Source: Rattus norvegicus
Lineage: Eukaryota > Chordata > Mammalia > Rodentia > Muridae
DNA: 64,000 nt
Assembly: GCF_036323735.1 (NCBI RefSeq)
Contig: NC_086022.1
Location: 70,344,202-70,408,201, forward strand
Reading direction: 5' to 3'
The position numbers and the translations under genes were made by a program. The notes under the pieces were generated by a model. It was not told the DNA's origin. It made no database searches and saw only the letters and a list, made by a program, of their open reading frames with translations. This document shows positions 1 through 12,900 of this stretch, one piece after another (the first letter of the stretch is position 1; each line of letters starts with the position of its first letter).

Positions 1-521
1 TCCTGGATTTCCTGTATGTTTTGGACCAGTAGCTTTTTCTGCTTTACATTATCTTTGACAGTTGAGTCGATGATTTCTATGGATTCTTCTGTTCCTGAGA
101 TTCTCTCTTCTATCTCTTGTATTCTGTTGGTGATGCTTGTATCTACGGCTCCTTGTCTCTTCCTTTGGTTTTCTATATCCAGGTTTGTTTCCATGTGTTC
201 TTTCTTGATTGCTTCTATTTCCATTTTTAATTCCTTCAACTGTTTGATTGTGTTTTCCTGGAATTCTTTCAGGGATTTTTGTGATTCCTCTCTGTAGGCT
301 TCTACTTGTTTATTTATGTTTTCCTGCATTTCTCTAAGGGAGTTCGTCATGTCTTTCTTGAAGTCCTCCAGCATCATGATCAGATATGATTTTGAAACTA
401 GATCTTGCTTTTCTGGTGTGTTTGGATATTCCATGTTTGTTTTGGTGGGAGAATTGGGCTCCGATGATGGCATGTAGTCTTGGTTTCTGTTGCTTGGGTT
501 CCTGCGCTTGCCTCTCGCCAT
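1..521 (-). CDS. L1 ORF1 protein, N-terminal part (runs off edge)
   Basis: This is the N-terminal part of the L1 ORF1 RNA-binding protein, which trimerises and coats L1 RNA in the cytoplasm. Read on the minus strand it starts MARGKRRNPS and stays open for about 173 codons to the window edge; I checked the frame for stops by eye. It covers the N-terminal tail and much of the coiled-coil. It closely resembles the complete ORF1 at 13797-14870. Whether the rest is intact cannot be seen. Confidence 0.75.
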   Translation of the reverse strand, partial: MARGKRRNPSNRNQDYMPSSEPNSPTKTNMEYPNTPEKQDLVSKSYLIMMLEDFKKDMTNSLREMQENINKQVEAYREESQKSLKEFQENTIKQLKELKMEIEAIKKEHMETNLDIENQRKRQGAVDTSITNRIQEIEERISGTEESIEIIDSTVKDNVKQKKLLVQNIQEIQ

Positions 522-1224
522 CAGATTATCTCTAGTGTTACTTTGTTCTGCTATTTCTGACAGTGGCTAGACTGTCCTATAAGCCTGTGTGTCAGGAGTG
601 CTGTAGACCTGTTTTCCTGTATTCTTTCAGCCAGTTATGGGGACAGAGTGTTCTGCTTTCGGGCGTGTAGTTTTTCCTATCTACAGGTCTTCAGCTCTGC
701 CTGTGGGCCTGTGCCCTGAGTTCACGAGGGAGGTCACTTGGAGGAGAAAAGTTGGTCTTACCTGTTTTCCTGAGGCTCAAGTTTGCTTGTGGGGTGTTGG
801 TTATGAGCTCTCCATGGGGGCAGCACTCAGGAGGACCTGTGCTACCCTTTCCAGGAGCCCCTGTACACCAGAGTCCCAGATGGCGTTTGGTGTTTTCCTC
901 TGGAGTCAGAGATGTGTGCAGCGTGTAGTCTCTTCTGGTTTCCCAGGTGTGTCTGCCTCTCTGTAGGTTTACCTCTCCCTCCCATGCGATTTGGGTGCAG
1001 AGAACTGTTTATCCAGTCAGTCCCTTCAGGTTCCAGCGTTGTCTCAGATGCAGCGGACCTGCTGCTCCTGTGCCCTTATCTATGGGAACTCAGAGGCCGT
1101 ATACAGTTTTCTCTTGGGCCAGGGATGTGGGCAGAGGTGGGCAGTATTGGTGGTCTCTTCTGATCTGCAGTCTCAGGAGTGGCCACCTGACCAGGCGGTG
1201 AGGTCTCTCTCCCACAGAGCTTGG
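522..1224 (-). promoter_or_regulatory. L1 5'UTR/promoter, about one unit (element A)
   Basis: This GC-richer stretch upstream of ORF1 is homologous to the L1 5'UTR units at 14871-15577 and 15578-16185. About one unit is present, ending in a degenerate version of the unit's outer end. The + strand ORFs through here are shadows of this promoter sequence. Confidence 0.7.
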
Positions 1225-3030
1225 GAGCCTTCAATACTTTTAAGTGAAGGGGTATTATATTTTGTCAAATACTTTTTCTGCATATAAGGAGATGATCATG
1301 TGAATTTTTCTTTGAGTTTGTTTACATAGTGGATTATGTTAATGGATTTTCATATATTGAACCAACTTTTTATTCCTGTGATGAATCCTTCTTGATTGTG
1401 GTGAATGATGGTTTTGATGTGTTCTTGGATTTGGTTTTCAAGAATTTTATTGGTATTTTTATATTCATAAGTGAAATTTTTCTGAAGTTACCTTTTTTGG
1501 TTGGATCCTTGTGTTGTTTAGGTATTAGTGTAATTGTTGCTTCATAAAATGATTTAGTTAGTGTTCCTTATGTTTCTATTTTATGGAATATTTTGACAAA
1601 TATTATTATCAGGTCTTCTTGCAAGGTCTGGTAGAATTATCAACTAAATCCATCTGGCCCTGGACTTCTTTTGGTTGGGAGTTTTTAATGACCTCTTCAA
1701 TTTCCTTATGGGATATGGTCTGTTTAGAAAGTTTACCTGTTCTTGATTTAACTTGGGTGTGTGGTATATGTCTAGAAAACCATCCATTTCATCTAGATTT
1801 CCCAGTTTTGATGATTATAGGCTTTTGCAGTAGGATCTGATAGCTTTTTGAATTTCTTGTTTCTGTTGTTATCTCTCCCTTTTCATTTCTGATGTTGTGA
1901 ATTTAAATACTGCCTCTAGGACCTTTAGTTATTTTGGCTAAGGGTTTATGTATCTTGTTGCTTCTTTCAAAGAACCAGCTTTTGGTTTTGTTGATCCTTT
2001 GTATTGTTCCCTTTATTTGTATTTGGTTGATTTTGGCCCAAGTTTGACTATTTCCTGCCATCTACTTCTCTTCAGAGAGTTTGGTTCTTTTTGTTTTAGA
2101 GCTCTCAGGTATGCTGTTAAGTTGACAGTGTAAGATCTCTCTAGTTTCTTTACCAGGGCACTTAGAGCTATGAATTTTCCTCTTAGTACTGTGTTTATTG
2201 TGTCCCATAAGATTGAGTATGATGTGTAAACATTTTCATTAAATTTTAGGAAGTCCTTAACTTCTCTATTTCTTCCCTGTCCAAATTATCATTGAGAGAG
2301 TTGTTCAGCTTCTACATGTATGTGGGCTTTCTGTTGCTTTTGTTTTTGTTATTTGAAGATCAGCCTTAGGCTATGGTGGTCTAATAGGATGCATGGGATT
2401 ATCTCAATCTTCTTGTATAGATTGAGGTTTGTTTTGTGACCAATTATATTTTTGATATTGGAGAAGGTACTATGAGGTACTGGAAAGGTGTAATGTTCTG
2501 TAGATATCCTTTAAATCCAGCTGGTTCATAACCTTTATTAGTTACACTATGTCTCCGTATAATTTCTGCTTTACTGACCTCTCCATTGGTGAGAGTGGAG
2601 TATTGAAGTCTTCCACTATTATTGTGCAGATTTCAATGTATGTTTTGAGCTTTAGTAAAGTTTCTTTTATGAATGTGGGTGCCTTTGCATTTGAGGCATA
2701 GATGTTCAGAATTGAGACTTTCTCTTGGTGTATTTTACCTTTGATGAATATGAAGTGTCCTTCCTCATTATGCTTGATAACTTTTGGTTGAAAGTCTATT
2801 TTATTGTATATTAGGATGGCAACTTCCACTTTCTTGGAAGACCTTTTTCTATCCTTTTACTCTGAGATAGTTTCTGTCTTTGTTATTGAGGTGCGTTTCT
2901 TGTATGCAGCAAAATGCTGGATCTTGTTTGCATATCCAGTCTGTTAACTTATATCTTTTTATAGGTGAGTTTTGTTCATTAATATTGAGAGATAAAGACA
3001 GATAGATGACTGTTTTTGTTCCTGTTATAT
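1225..3030 (-). pseudogene. L1 ORF2 remnant (endonuclease and part of RT)
   Basis: This is a decayed ORF2 of the old L1. Recognisable minus-strand pieces include an endonuclease start (LNINEQNSPIKR), a QETHL catalytic-glutamate motif and an EDFNTPLSPMERS block. The last corresponds to the GDFNT active-site motif of the intact copy, with G changed to E. Frameshifts and stops break the reading frame, and the catalytic RT half is lost where element A was inserted. It is not expected to make protein. Confidence 0.75.
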
Positions 3031-3044
3031 TTGTTTTTGTATGT

Positions 3045-3780
3045 GGCTCTATGTGCTTGTTGTTCTTTCCTTTGGGTTTTGTTGTGAGATGCTTAATATC
3101 TTGTCTTTGGTGTAGGTACCTTCCTTGTGTTGAAGCTTTCTTCCTAGGATCCTCTGTAAGGCTGGGTTGGTAGATAGATACAGTTTGAATTTCCTTTTTC
3201 CCCAGAATATTTTGGTTTTTCCATCTATGTTGACTGAGAATTTTGCTGGGTATCTTAGCCTGGGCTGGCATGTGTGTTCTCTTAGAGTCTTCATGACCTT
3301 TGACCAGGCTCTTCTTTCATAATCTCTGTTGAGAAGTCTTGTGTTATTCCGATAGGACTACCTTTGTATGTTACTTGGCTCTTTTCCCTTGCAGGTTTTA
3401 GTATTCTTTCTTTGTTCTGTGTTTAGTGTTTTGATTATTATGTGATAAGAGGATTCTTTTCTGGTCCTATTTATTTGGTGTTCTACAGGCTTCTTGTACC
3501 TTTATGGCCATTTCTTTCTTTAGGTTGAAGAAGTTTTCTTCTATGATTTTGTGGAAGATGTTTCATTTGAGCTGGAAATCTTCTTTCTCCTCTATTCCAA
3601 TTATTCTTAGATTTGGTCTTTTCATTGTATCCTGAATTTCCTAGATATTTTGGTTTAGGAGTATTTTAAGTTTTGAATTTTTTTTGACAGTTGTGTCAAT
3701 CTGTTCTATAGTATCTTCTACACCTGAGGTTTTCTCTTCTATCTCTTGTATTCTTTTGGTGACTTACATCTGTAATTCTT
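3045..3780 (-). pseudogene. L1 ORF1 remnant, C-terminal half (element O)
   Basis: This is the C-terminal half of the old L1's ORF1. The minus-strand translation includes LREHTCQPRLRYPAKFSVNIDGKTKIF and YQPSLTEDPRKKAS in shifted frames, matching the C-terminal domain of the intact ORF1. Frame breaks are present. Its N-terminal half lies at 17461-17849, separated by element B. Confidence 0.7.
3766..3780. repeat. Target-site duplication of element B, left copy
   Basis: ACATCTGTAATTCTT is identical to 17446-17460. The poly-T stretch that follows is the poly(A) tail of a minus-strand L1. Confidence 0.9.
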
Positions 3781-4505
3781 TTTTTTTTTATTATTATTAA
3801 CTTGAGTATTTCTTATATACATTTCGAGTGTTATTCCCTTTCCCAGTTTCCGGGCAAACATCCCCCTCCCCCCTCCCCTTTCTTATCCGTGTTCCCCTCC
3901 CCACCCTCCCCCCATTGTCCCCCTCCCCCCAACAGTCTAGTTCACTGGGGGTTCAGTCTTAGCAGGACCCAGGGCTTCTCCTTCCACTGGTGCTCTTACT
4001 AGGATATTCATTGCTACCTATGAGGTCAGAGTCCAGGGTCAGTCCATGTATAGTCTTTAGGTAGTGGCTTAGTCCCTGGAAGCTCTGGTTGCTTGGCATT
4101 GTTGTACATATGGGGTCTCGAGCCCCTTCAAGCTCTTCCAGTTCTTTCTCTGATTCCTTCAACGGGGGTCCTATTCTCAGTTCAGTGGTTTGCTGCTGGT
4201 ATTCGCCTCTGTATTTGCTGTATTCTGGCTGTGTCTCTCAGGAGCGATCTACATCCAGCTCCTGTCGGTCTGCACTTCTTTGCTTCATCCATCTTGTCTA
4301 ATTGGATGGCTGTATATGCATGGGCCACATGTGGGGCAGACTCTGAATGGGTGTTCCTTCAGTCTCTGTTTTAATCTTTGCCTCTCTCTTCCCTGCCAAG
4401 GGTATTCTTGTTCCCCTTTTAAAGAAGGAGTGAACCATTCACATTTTGATCATCTGTCTTGAGTTTCATTTGTTCTAGGCATTTAGGGTAATTCAAGCAT
4501 TTGGG
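3781..4505 (-). repeat. L1 3'UTR with G-rich polypurine tract (element B)
   Basis: The 3'UTR of element B. On the + strand it appears as a C-rich tract (about 3855-3930); on the L1 sense strand this is a run of G-blocks, the polypurine tract typical of rodent L1 3'UTRs. A short A-tail (poly-T on +, broken by ATT units) ends it at 3781. Confidence 0.8.
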
Positions 4506-7500
4506 CTAATAGCCACTTATCAGTGAGTGCATACCATGTATGTCTTTCTGTGTTTGGGTTAGCTCACTCAGGATGATATTTTCCAGTTCCAGCCATTTGC
4601 CTACGAATTTCATAAAGTCGTTGTTTTTGATAGCTGAGTAATATTCCATTGTGTAGATGTACCACATTTTCTGTATCCATTCCTCTGTTGAAGGGCATCT
4701 GGGTTCTTTCCAGCTTCTGGCTATTATAAATAAGGCTGCAATGAACATAGTGGAGCACGTGTCTTTTTTATATGTCGGGGCATCTTTTGGGTATATGCCC
4801 AAGAGAGGTATAGCTGGATCCTCAGGCAGTTCAATGTCCAATTTTCTGAGGATCCTCCAGACTGATTTCCAGAATGGTTGTACCAGTTTGCAATCCCACC
4901 AACAATGGAGGAGTGTTCCTCTTTCTCCACATCCTCGCCAGCATCTGTTGTCCCCTGAGTTTTTGATCTTAGCCATTCTCACTGGTGTGAGGTGAAAACT
5001 CAGGGTTGTTTTGATTTGCATTTCCCTTATGACTAAAGATGTTGAACATTTCTTTAGGTGTTTCTCAGCCATTCGGCATTCCTCAGCTGTGAATTCTTTG
5101 TTTAGCTCTGAGCCCCATTTTTTAATAGGGTTATTTGTTTCCCTGTGGTCTAACTTCTTGAGTTCTTTGTATATTTTGGATATAAGGCCTCTATCTGTTG
5201 TAGGATTGGTAAAGATCTTTTCCCAATCTGTTGGTTGCCGTATTGTCCTAACCACAGTGTCCTTTGCCTTACAGAAGCTTTGCAGTTTTATGAGATCCCA
5301 TTTGTCAATTCTTGATCTTAGAGCGTAAGCCATTGGTGTTTTGTTCAGGAAATTTTTTCCAGTGCCCATGTGTTCCAGATGCTTCCCTAGTTTTTCTTCT
5401 ATTAGTTTGAGTGTGTCTGCTTTGATGTGGAGGTCCTTGATCCACTTGGACTTAAGCTTTGTACAGAGTGATAAGCATGGATCGATCTGCATTCTTCTAC
5501 ATGTTGACCTCCAGTTGAACCAGCACCATTTGCTGAAAATGCTATCTTTTTTCCATTGGATGGTTTTGGCTCCTTTGTCAAAAATCAAGTGACCATATGT
5601 GTGTGGGTTCATTTCTGGGTCTTCAATTCTATTCCATTGGTCTATCTGTCTGTCTCTGTACCAATACCATGCAGTTTTTATCACTATTGCTCTGTAATAC
5701 TGCTTGAGTTCAGGGATAGTGATTCCCCCTGAAGTCCTTTCATTGTTGAGGATAGCTTTAGCTATCCTGGGTTTTTTGTTATTCCAGATGAATTTGCAAA
5801 TTGTTCTGTCTAACTCTTTGAAGAATTGGATTGGTATTTTGATGGGGATTGCATTGAATCTGTAGATCACTTTTGGTAAAATGGCCATTTTTACTATATT
5901 AATCCTGCCAATCCATGAGCATGGGAGATCTTTCCATCTTCTGAGGTCTTCTTCAATTTCCTTCTTCAGTGTCTTGAAGTTCTTATTGTACAGATCTTTT
6001 ACTTGCTTTGTTAAAGTCACTCCGAGGTACTTTATATTATTTGGGTCTATTATGAAGGGTGTCGTTTCCCTAATTTCTTTCTCGGCTTGTTTCTCTTTTG
6101 TATAGAGGAAGGCAACTGATTTATTTGAGTTAATTTTATACCCAGCCACTTTGCTGAAGTTGTTTATCAGCTTTAGTAGTTCTCTGGTGGAACTTTTGGG
6201 ATCACTTAAATATACTATCATATCATCTGCAAATAGTGATATTTTGACTTCTTCTTTTCCGATCTGTATCCCCTTGACAACTTTTGTTGTCTGATTGCTC
6301 TGGCTAGAACTTCAAGAACTATATTGAATAAGTAGGGAGAGAGTGGGCAGCCTTGTCTAGTCCCTGATTTTAGTGGGATTGCTTCAAGTTTCTCTCCATT
6401 TAGTTTAATGTTAGCAACTGGTTTGCTGTATATGGCTTTTACCATGTTCAGGTATGGGCCTTGAATTCCTATTCTTTCCAGGACTTTTATCATGAAGGGG
6501 TGTTGAATTTTGTCAAATGCTTTCTCAGCATCTAATGAAATGATCATGTGGTTTTGTTCTTTCAGTTTGTTTATATAATGGATCACGTTGATGGTTTTCC
6601 ATATATTAAACCATCCCTGCATGCCTGGGATGAAGCCTACTTGCTCATGGTGGATGATTGTTTTGATGTGCTCTTGGATTCGGTTTGCCAGAATTTTGTT
6701 GAGTATTTTTGCGTCGATATTCATAAGGGAAATTGGTCTGAAGTTCTCTTTCTTTGTTGTGTCTTTGTGTGGTTTAGGTATAAGAGTAATTGTGGCTTCG
6801 TAGAAGGTATTCGGTAGTGATCCATCTGTTTCAATTTTGTGGAATAGTTTGGATAATATTGGTGTGAGGTCTTCTATGAAGGTTTGATAGAATTCTGCAG
6901 TAAACCCATCTGGACCTGGGCTCTTTTTGGTTGGGAGACCTTTAATGACTGCTTCTATTTCCTTAGGAGTTATGGGGTTGTTTAACTGGTTTATCTGTTC
7001 CTGATTTAACTTCGATACCTGGTATCTGTCTAGGAAATTGTCCATTTCCTGAAGATTTTCAAGTTTTGTTGAATATAGGTTTTTGTAGTAAGATCTGATG
7101 ATTTTTTGAATTTCCTCTGAATCTGTTGTTATGTCTCCCTTTTCATTTCTGATTTTGTTAATTTGGACGCACTCTCTGTGTCCTCTCGTTAGTCTGGCTA
7201 AGGGTTTATCTATCTTGTTGATTTTCTCAAAGAACCAACTTTTGGTTCTGTTGATTCTTTCTATGGTCCTTTTTGTTTCTACTTGGTTGATTTCAGCTCT
7301 GAGTTTGATTATTTCCTGCCTTCTACTCCTCCTGGGTGTATTTGCTTCTTTTTGTTCTAGAGCTTTTAGGTGTGCTGTCAAGCTGCTGACATATGCTCTT
7401 TCCTGTTTCTTTCTGCAGGCACTCAGCGCTATGAGTTTTCCTCTTAGCACAGCTTTCATTGTGTCCCATAAGTTTGGGTATGTTGTACCTTCATTTTCAT

Positions 7501-8332
7501 TAAATTCTAAAAAGTTTTTAATTTCTTTCTTTATTTCTTCCTTGACCAGGTTATCATTGAGTAGAGCATTGTTCAATTTCCAAGTACATGTGGACATTCT
7601 TCCTTGATTTTTATTGAAGACCAGTTTTAGGCCGTGGTGGTCCGATAGCACGCATGGGATTATTTCTATCTTTCTGTACCTGTTGAGGCCCGTTTTTTGA
7701 CCAATTATATGGTCAATTTTGGAGAAAGTACCATGAGGAGCTGAGAAGAAGGTATATCCTTTTGCTTTAGGATAGAATGTTCTATAAATATCCGTTAGGT
7801 CCATTTGGCTCATGACTTCTCTTAGTCTGTCTACATCTCTGTTTAATTTCTGTTTCCATGATCTGTCCATTGATGAGAGTGGGGTGTTGAAATCTCCCAC
7901 TATTATTGTGTGAGGTCCAATGTGTGTTTTGAGGTTTAGTAAGGTTTCTTTTACATATGTAGGTGCCCTTGTATTTGGGGCATAGATATTTAGGATTGAG
8001 AGTTCATCTTGGTGGATTTTTCCTTTGATGAATATGTAGTGTCCTTCCTTATCTTTTTTGATGACTTTTAGTTGAAAAATGATTTTTTTTGATATTAGAA
8101 TGGCTACTCCAGCTTGCTTCTTCTGACCGTTTGCTTGGAAAGTTGTTTTCCAGCCTTTCACTCTGAGGTAGTGTCTGTCTTTGTCTCTGAGGTGTGTTTC
8201 CTGTAGGCAGCAGAATGCAGGGTCCTCGTTGCATATCCAGTTTGTTAGTCTATGTCTTTTTATTGGGGAGTTGAGGCCATTGATGTTGAGAGATATTAAG
8301 GAATAGTGGTTATTGCTTCCCGTTATATTCAT
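4506..8332 (-). pseudogene. L1 ORF2, inactivated by one frameshift (element B)
   Basis: ORF2 of element B would encode the endonuclease-reverse transcriptase. It is split into an N-terminal 704-codon frame (6218-8332) and a C-terminal 571-codon frame (4506-6221). Comparison with element C at 11665-11695 shows one base missing near 6270-6280, just N-terminal to the FADD catalytic box, so the frame is lost immediately before the RT active site. The endonuclease motifs (QETHL, GDFNTPLSSMDRS, SDHHGLKL) are intact upstream. The C-terminal Cys-rich segment (CWRGCGERGTLLHCWWDC) is intact downstream. The lesion looks recent because little else has decayed. Confidence 0.88.
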
Positions 8333-9159
8333 ATTTGGATGTGAGGTTATGTTTGTGTGCTTTCATTCTCTTTGTTTTGTTGCCAAGACGATTAGTTTCT
8401 TGCTTCTTCTAGGGTATAGCTTGCCTCCTTATGTTGGGCTTTACCATTTATTATCCTTTGTAGTGCTGGATTTGTAGAAAGATATTGTGTAAATTTGGTT
8501 TTGTCATGGAATATCTTGGTTTCTCCATCTATGTTAATTGAGAGTTTTGCAGGGTACAGTAACCTGGGCTGGCATTTGTGTTCTCTTAGGGTCTGTATGA
8601 CATCAGTCCAGGATCTTCTGGCCTTCATAGTTTCTGGCGAGAAGTCTGGTGTGATTCTGATAGGTCTGCCTTTATATGTTACTTGACCTTTTTCCCTTAC
8701 TGCTTTTAATATTCTTTCTTTATTTTGTGCATTTGGGGTTTTGACTATTATGTGACGGGAGGTGTTTCTTTTCTGGTCCAATCTATTTGGAGTTCTGTAG
8801 GCATCTTGTATGCCTATGGGTATCTCTTTTTTTAGGGTAGGGAAGTTTTCTTCTATGATTCTGTTGAAGATATTTACTGGTCCTTTGAGCTGGGAGTCTT
8901 CACTCTCTTCTATACCTATTATCCTTAGGTTTGATCTTCTCATTGAGTCCTGGATTTCCTGTATGTTTTGGACCAGTAGCTTTTTCCGCTTTACATTATC
9001 TTTGACAGTTGAGTCAATGATTTCTATGGAATCTTCTGCTCCTGAGATTCTCTCTTCCATCTCTTGTATTCTGTTGGTGAGGCTTGTATGTACAGCTCCT
9101 TGTCTCTTCTTTTGGTTTTCTATATCCAGGGTTGTTTCCATGTGTTCTTTCTTGATTGC

Positions 9160-9175
9160 TTCTATTTCCATTTTT
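9160..9175. repeat. Target-site duplication of element C, left copy
   Basis: TTCTATTTCCATTTTT is repeated exactly at 16186-16201. At the right copy the next bases are AA, so the pre-insertion site read TTTT/AA, the consensus nick of the L1 endonuclease for a minus-strand insertion. Confidence 0.95.
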
Positions 9176-9210
9176 TTTTTCAAAAAACTTATTTTTTTTT
9201 ATTAACTTGA

Positions 9211-9909
9211 GTATTTCTGATATACATTTCGAGTGTTATTCCCTTTCCCGGTTTCCGAGCAAACATCCCCCTCCCCCCTCCCCTTCCTTATGGGTGTTCC
9301 CCTCCCAACCCTCCCCCCATTGCCGCCCTCCCCCCATAGACTAGTTCACTGGGGGTTCAGTCTTAGCAGGACCCAGGGCTTCCCCTTCCACTGGTGCTCT
9401 TACTAGGATATTCATTGCTACCTATGGGGTCAGAGTCCAGGGTCAGTCCATGTATAGTCTTTAGGTAGTGGCTTAGTCCCTGGAAGCTCTGGTTGCTTGG
9501 CATTGTTGTACTTTTGGGGTCTCGAGCCCCTTCAAGCTCTTCCAGTTCTTTCTCTGATTCCTTCAATAGGGGACCTATTCTCAGTTCAGTGGTTTGCTTC
9601 TGGCATTCGCCTCTATATTTGCTGTATTCTGGCTGTGTCTCTCAGGAGCGATCTACATCCGGCTCCTGTCGGTCTGCACTTCTTTGCTTCATCCATCTTG
9701 TCTAATTGGGTGGCTGTATATGTATGGGCCACATGTGGGGCAGGCTCTGAATGGGTGTTCCTTCAGTCTCTGTTTTAATCTTTGCCTCTCCCTTCCCTGC
9801 CAAGGGTATTCTTTTTCCTCATTTAAAGAAGGAGTGAAGCATTCACATTTTGATCATCCGTCTTGAGTTTCGTTTGTTCTAGGGATCTAGGGTAATTCAA
9901 GCATTTGGG
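9211..9909 (-). repeat. L1 3'UTR with G-rich polypurine tract (element C)
   Basis: The 3'UTR of element C. The + strand is C-rich from about 9266 to 9345; the L1 RNA strand therefore carries repeated G-blocks able in principle to form G-quadruplexes. It is nearly identical to 3800-4505 in element B. Confidence 0.8.
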
Positions 9910-12900
9910 CTAATAGCCACTTATCAATGAGTGCATACCATGTATGTCTTTCTGTGATTGGGTTAGCTCACTCAGGATGATATTTTCCAGTTCCAACCAT
10001 TTGCCTACGAATTTCATAAACTCGTTGTTTTTGATAGCTGAGTAATATTCCAATGTGTAGATGTACCACATTTTCTGTATCCATTCCTCTGTTGAAGGGC
10101 ATCTGGGTTCTTTCCAGCTTCTGGCTATTATAAATAAGGCTGCGATGAACATAGTGGAGCACGTGTCTCTTTTATATGTTGAGGCATCTTTTGGGTATAT
10201 GCCCAAGAGAGGTATAGCTGGATCCTCAGGCAGTTCAATGTCCAATTTTCTGAGGAACCTCCAGACTGATTTCCAGAATGGTTTTACCAGTCTGCAATCC
10301 CACCAACAATGGAGGAGTGTTCCTCTTTCTCCACATCCTCGCCAGCATCTGCTGTCACCTGAGTTTTTGATCTTAGCCAATCGCACTGGTGTGAGGTGAA
10401 ATCTCAGGGTTGTTTTGATTTGCATTTCCCTTATGACTAAAGATGTTGAACATTTCTTTAGGTGTTTCTCAGCCATTCGGCATTCCTCAGCTGTGAATTC
10501 TTTGTTTAGCTCTGAACCCCATTTTTTAATAGGGTTATTTGTTTCCCTGCGGTCTAACTTCTTGAGTTCTTTGTATATTTTGGAAATAAGGCCTCTATCT
10601 GTTGTAGGATTGGTAAAGATCTTTTCCCAATCTGTTGGTTGCCGTTTTGTCCTAACCACAGTGTCCTTTGCCTTACAGAAGCTTTGCAGTTTTATGAGAT
10701 CCCATTTGTCGATTCTTGATCTTAGAGCATAAGCCATTGGTGTTTTGTTCAGGAAATTTTTTCCAGTGCCCATGTGTTCCAGATGCTTCCCTAGTTTTTC
10801 TTCTATTAGTTTGAGTGTGTCTGCTTTGATGTGGAGGTCCTTGATCCACTTGGACTTAAGCTTTGTACAGGGTGATAAGGATGGATCGATCTGCATTCTT
10901 CTACATGTTGACCTCCAGTTGAACCAGCACCATTTGCTGAAAATGCTATCTTTTTTCCATTGGATGGTTTTGGCTCCTTTGTCAAAAATCAAGTGACCAT
11001 ATGTGTGTGGGTTCATTTCTGGGTCTTCAATTCTATTCCATTGGTCTATCTGTCTGTCTCTGTACCAATACCATGCAGTTTTTATCACTATTGCTCTGTA
11101 ATACTGCTTGAGTTCAGGGATAGTGATTCCCCCTGAAGTCCTTTTATTGTTGAGGATAGCTTTAGCTATCCTGGGTTTTTTGTTATTCCAGATGAATTTG
11201 CAAATTTTTCTGTCTAACTCTTTGAAGAATTGGATTGGTATTTTGATGGGGATTGCATTGAATCTGTAGATTGCTTTTGGTAAAATGGCCATTTTTACCA
11301 TATTAATCCTGCCAATCCATGAGCATGGGAGATCTTTCCATCTTCTGAGGTCTTCTTCAATTTCTTTCCTCAGTGTCTTGAAGTTCTTATTGTACAGATC
11401 TTTTACTTGCTTGGTTAAAGTCACACCGAGGTACTTTATATTATTTGGGTCTATTATGAAGGGTGTCGTTTCCCTAATTTCTTTCTCGGCTTGTTTCTCT
11501 TTTGTATAGAGGAAGGCAACTGATTTATTTGAGTTAATTTTATACCCAGCCACTTTGCTGAAGTTGTTTATCAGCTTTAGTAGTTCTCTGGTGGAACTTT
11601 TGGGATCACTTAAATATACTATCATGTCATCTGCAAATAGTGATATTTTGACCTCTTCTTTTCCGATCTGTATCCCTTTGATCTCCTTTTGTTGTCTGAT
11701 TGCTCTGGCTAGAACTTCAAGAACTATATTGAATAAGTAGGGAGAGAGTGGGCAGCCTTGTCTAGTCCCTGATTTTAGTGGGATTGCTTCAAGTTTCTCT
11801 CCATTTAGTTTAATGTTAGCAACTGGTTTGCTGTATATGGCTTTTACTATGTTTAGGTATGGGCCTTGAATTCCTATTCTTTCCAGGACTTTTATCATGA
11901 AGGGGTGTTGAATTTTGTCAAATGCTTTCTCAGCATCTAATGAAATGATCATGTGGTTCTGTTCTTTCAGTTTGTTTATATAATGGATCACGTTGATGGT
12001 TTTCCGTATATTAAACCATCCCTGCATGCCTGGGATGAAGCCTACTTGATCATGGTGGATGATTGTTTTGATGTGCTCTTGAATTCGGTTTGCCAGAATT
12101 TTATTGAGTATTTTTGCGTCGATATTCATAAGGGAAATTGGTCTGAAGTTCTCTTTCTTTGTTGTGTCTTTGTGTGGTTTAGGTATAAGAGTAATTGTGG
12201 CTTCGTAGAAGGAATTCGGTAGGGCTCCATCTGTTTCAATTTTGTGGAATAGTTTGGATAATATTGGTATGAGGTCTTCTATGAAGGTTTGATAGAATTC
12301 TGCACTAAACCCGTCTGGACCTGGGCTCTTTTTGGTTGGGAGACCTTTAATGACTGCTTCTATTTCCTTAGGAGTTATGGGGTTGTTTAACTGGTTTATC
12401 TGTTCCTGATTTAACTTCGATACCTGGTATCTGTCTAGGAAATTGTCCATTTCCTGAAGATTTTCAAATTTTGTTGAATATAGGTTTTTATAGTAAGATC
12501 TGATGATTTTTTGAATTTCCTCCGAATCTGTAGTTATGTCTCCCTTTTCATTTCTGATTTTGTTAATTTGGACACACTCTCTGTGTCCTCTCGTTAGTCT
12601 GGCTAAGGGTTTATCTATCTTGTTGATTTTCTCAAAGAACCAACTTTTGGTTCTGTTGATTCTTTCTATGGTCCTTTTTGTTTCTACTTGGTTGATTTCA
12701 GCTCTGAGTTTGATTATTTCCTGCCTTCTACTCCTCCTGGGTGTATTTGCTTCTTTTTGTTCTAGAGCTTTTAGGTGTGCTGTCAAGCTGCTGACATATG
12801 CTCTTTCCTGTTTCTTTCTGCAGGCACTCAGCGCTATGAGTTTTCCTCTTAGCACAGCTTTCATTGTGTCCCATAAGTTTGAGTATGTTGTATCTTCATT

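Larger units (their letters stand above)
1..1224 (-). mobile_element. Young rat L1 (element A), 5' portion
   Basis: This is the 5' end of a young rat L1 on the minus strand whose body lies beyond the left edge. It contains the start of ORF1 (codon at 521 on the minus strand) and about 700 bp of 5'UTR that matches the ORF1-proximal 5'UTR of the full-length element at 14871-15577. To the right the sequence changes at about 1220-1225 into an older L1 ORF2 that aligns with codons of the 6472-6550 region, so element A is inserted into that older copy. The left target-site copy is outside the window, so the duplication cannot be checked. Confidence 0.85.
1225..3780 (-). mobile_element. Old L1 (element O), left portion
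   Basis: This is a diverged L1 on the minus strand. From right to left it holds the C-terminal half of ORF1 (about 3045-3780) and the endonuclease plus N-terminal reverse transcriptase part of ORF2 (about 1225-3030). It is cut at 1225 by element A and at 3780 by element B. Its ORF1 start and 5'UTR resume at 17461, after element B. The 15-bp duplication ACATCTGTAATTCTT at 3766-3780 and 17446-17460 proves the two halves were once contiguous. Confidence 0.85.

Noticed and set aside
6548..7607. Hydrophobic + strand ORFs opposite L1 ORF2 (also at 11953-13105)
   Set aside because: They occur at the same place in both L1 copies and are the reverse complement of ORF2 coding sequence.
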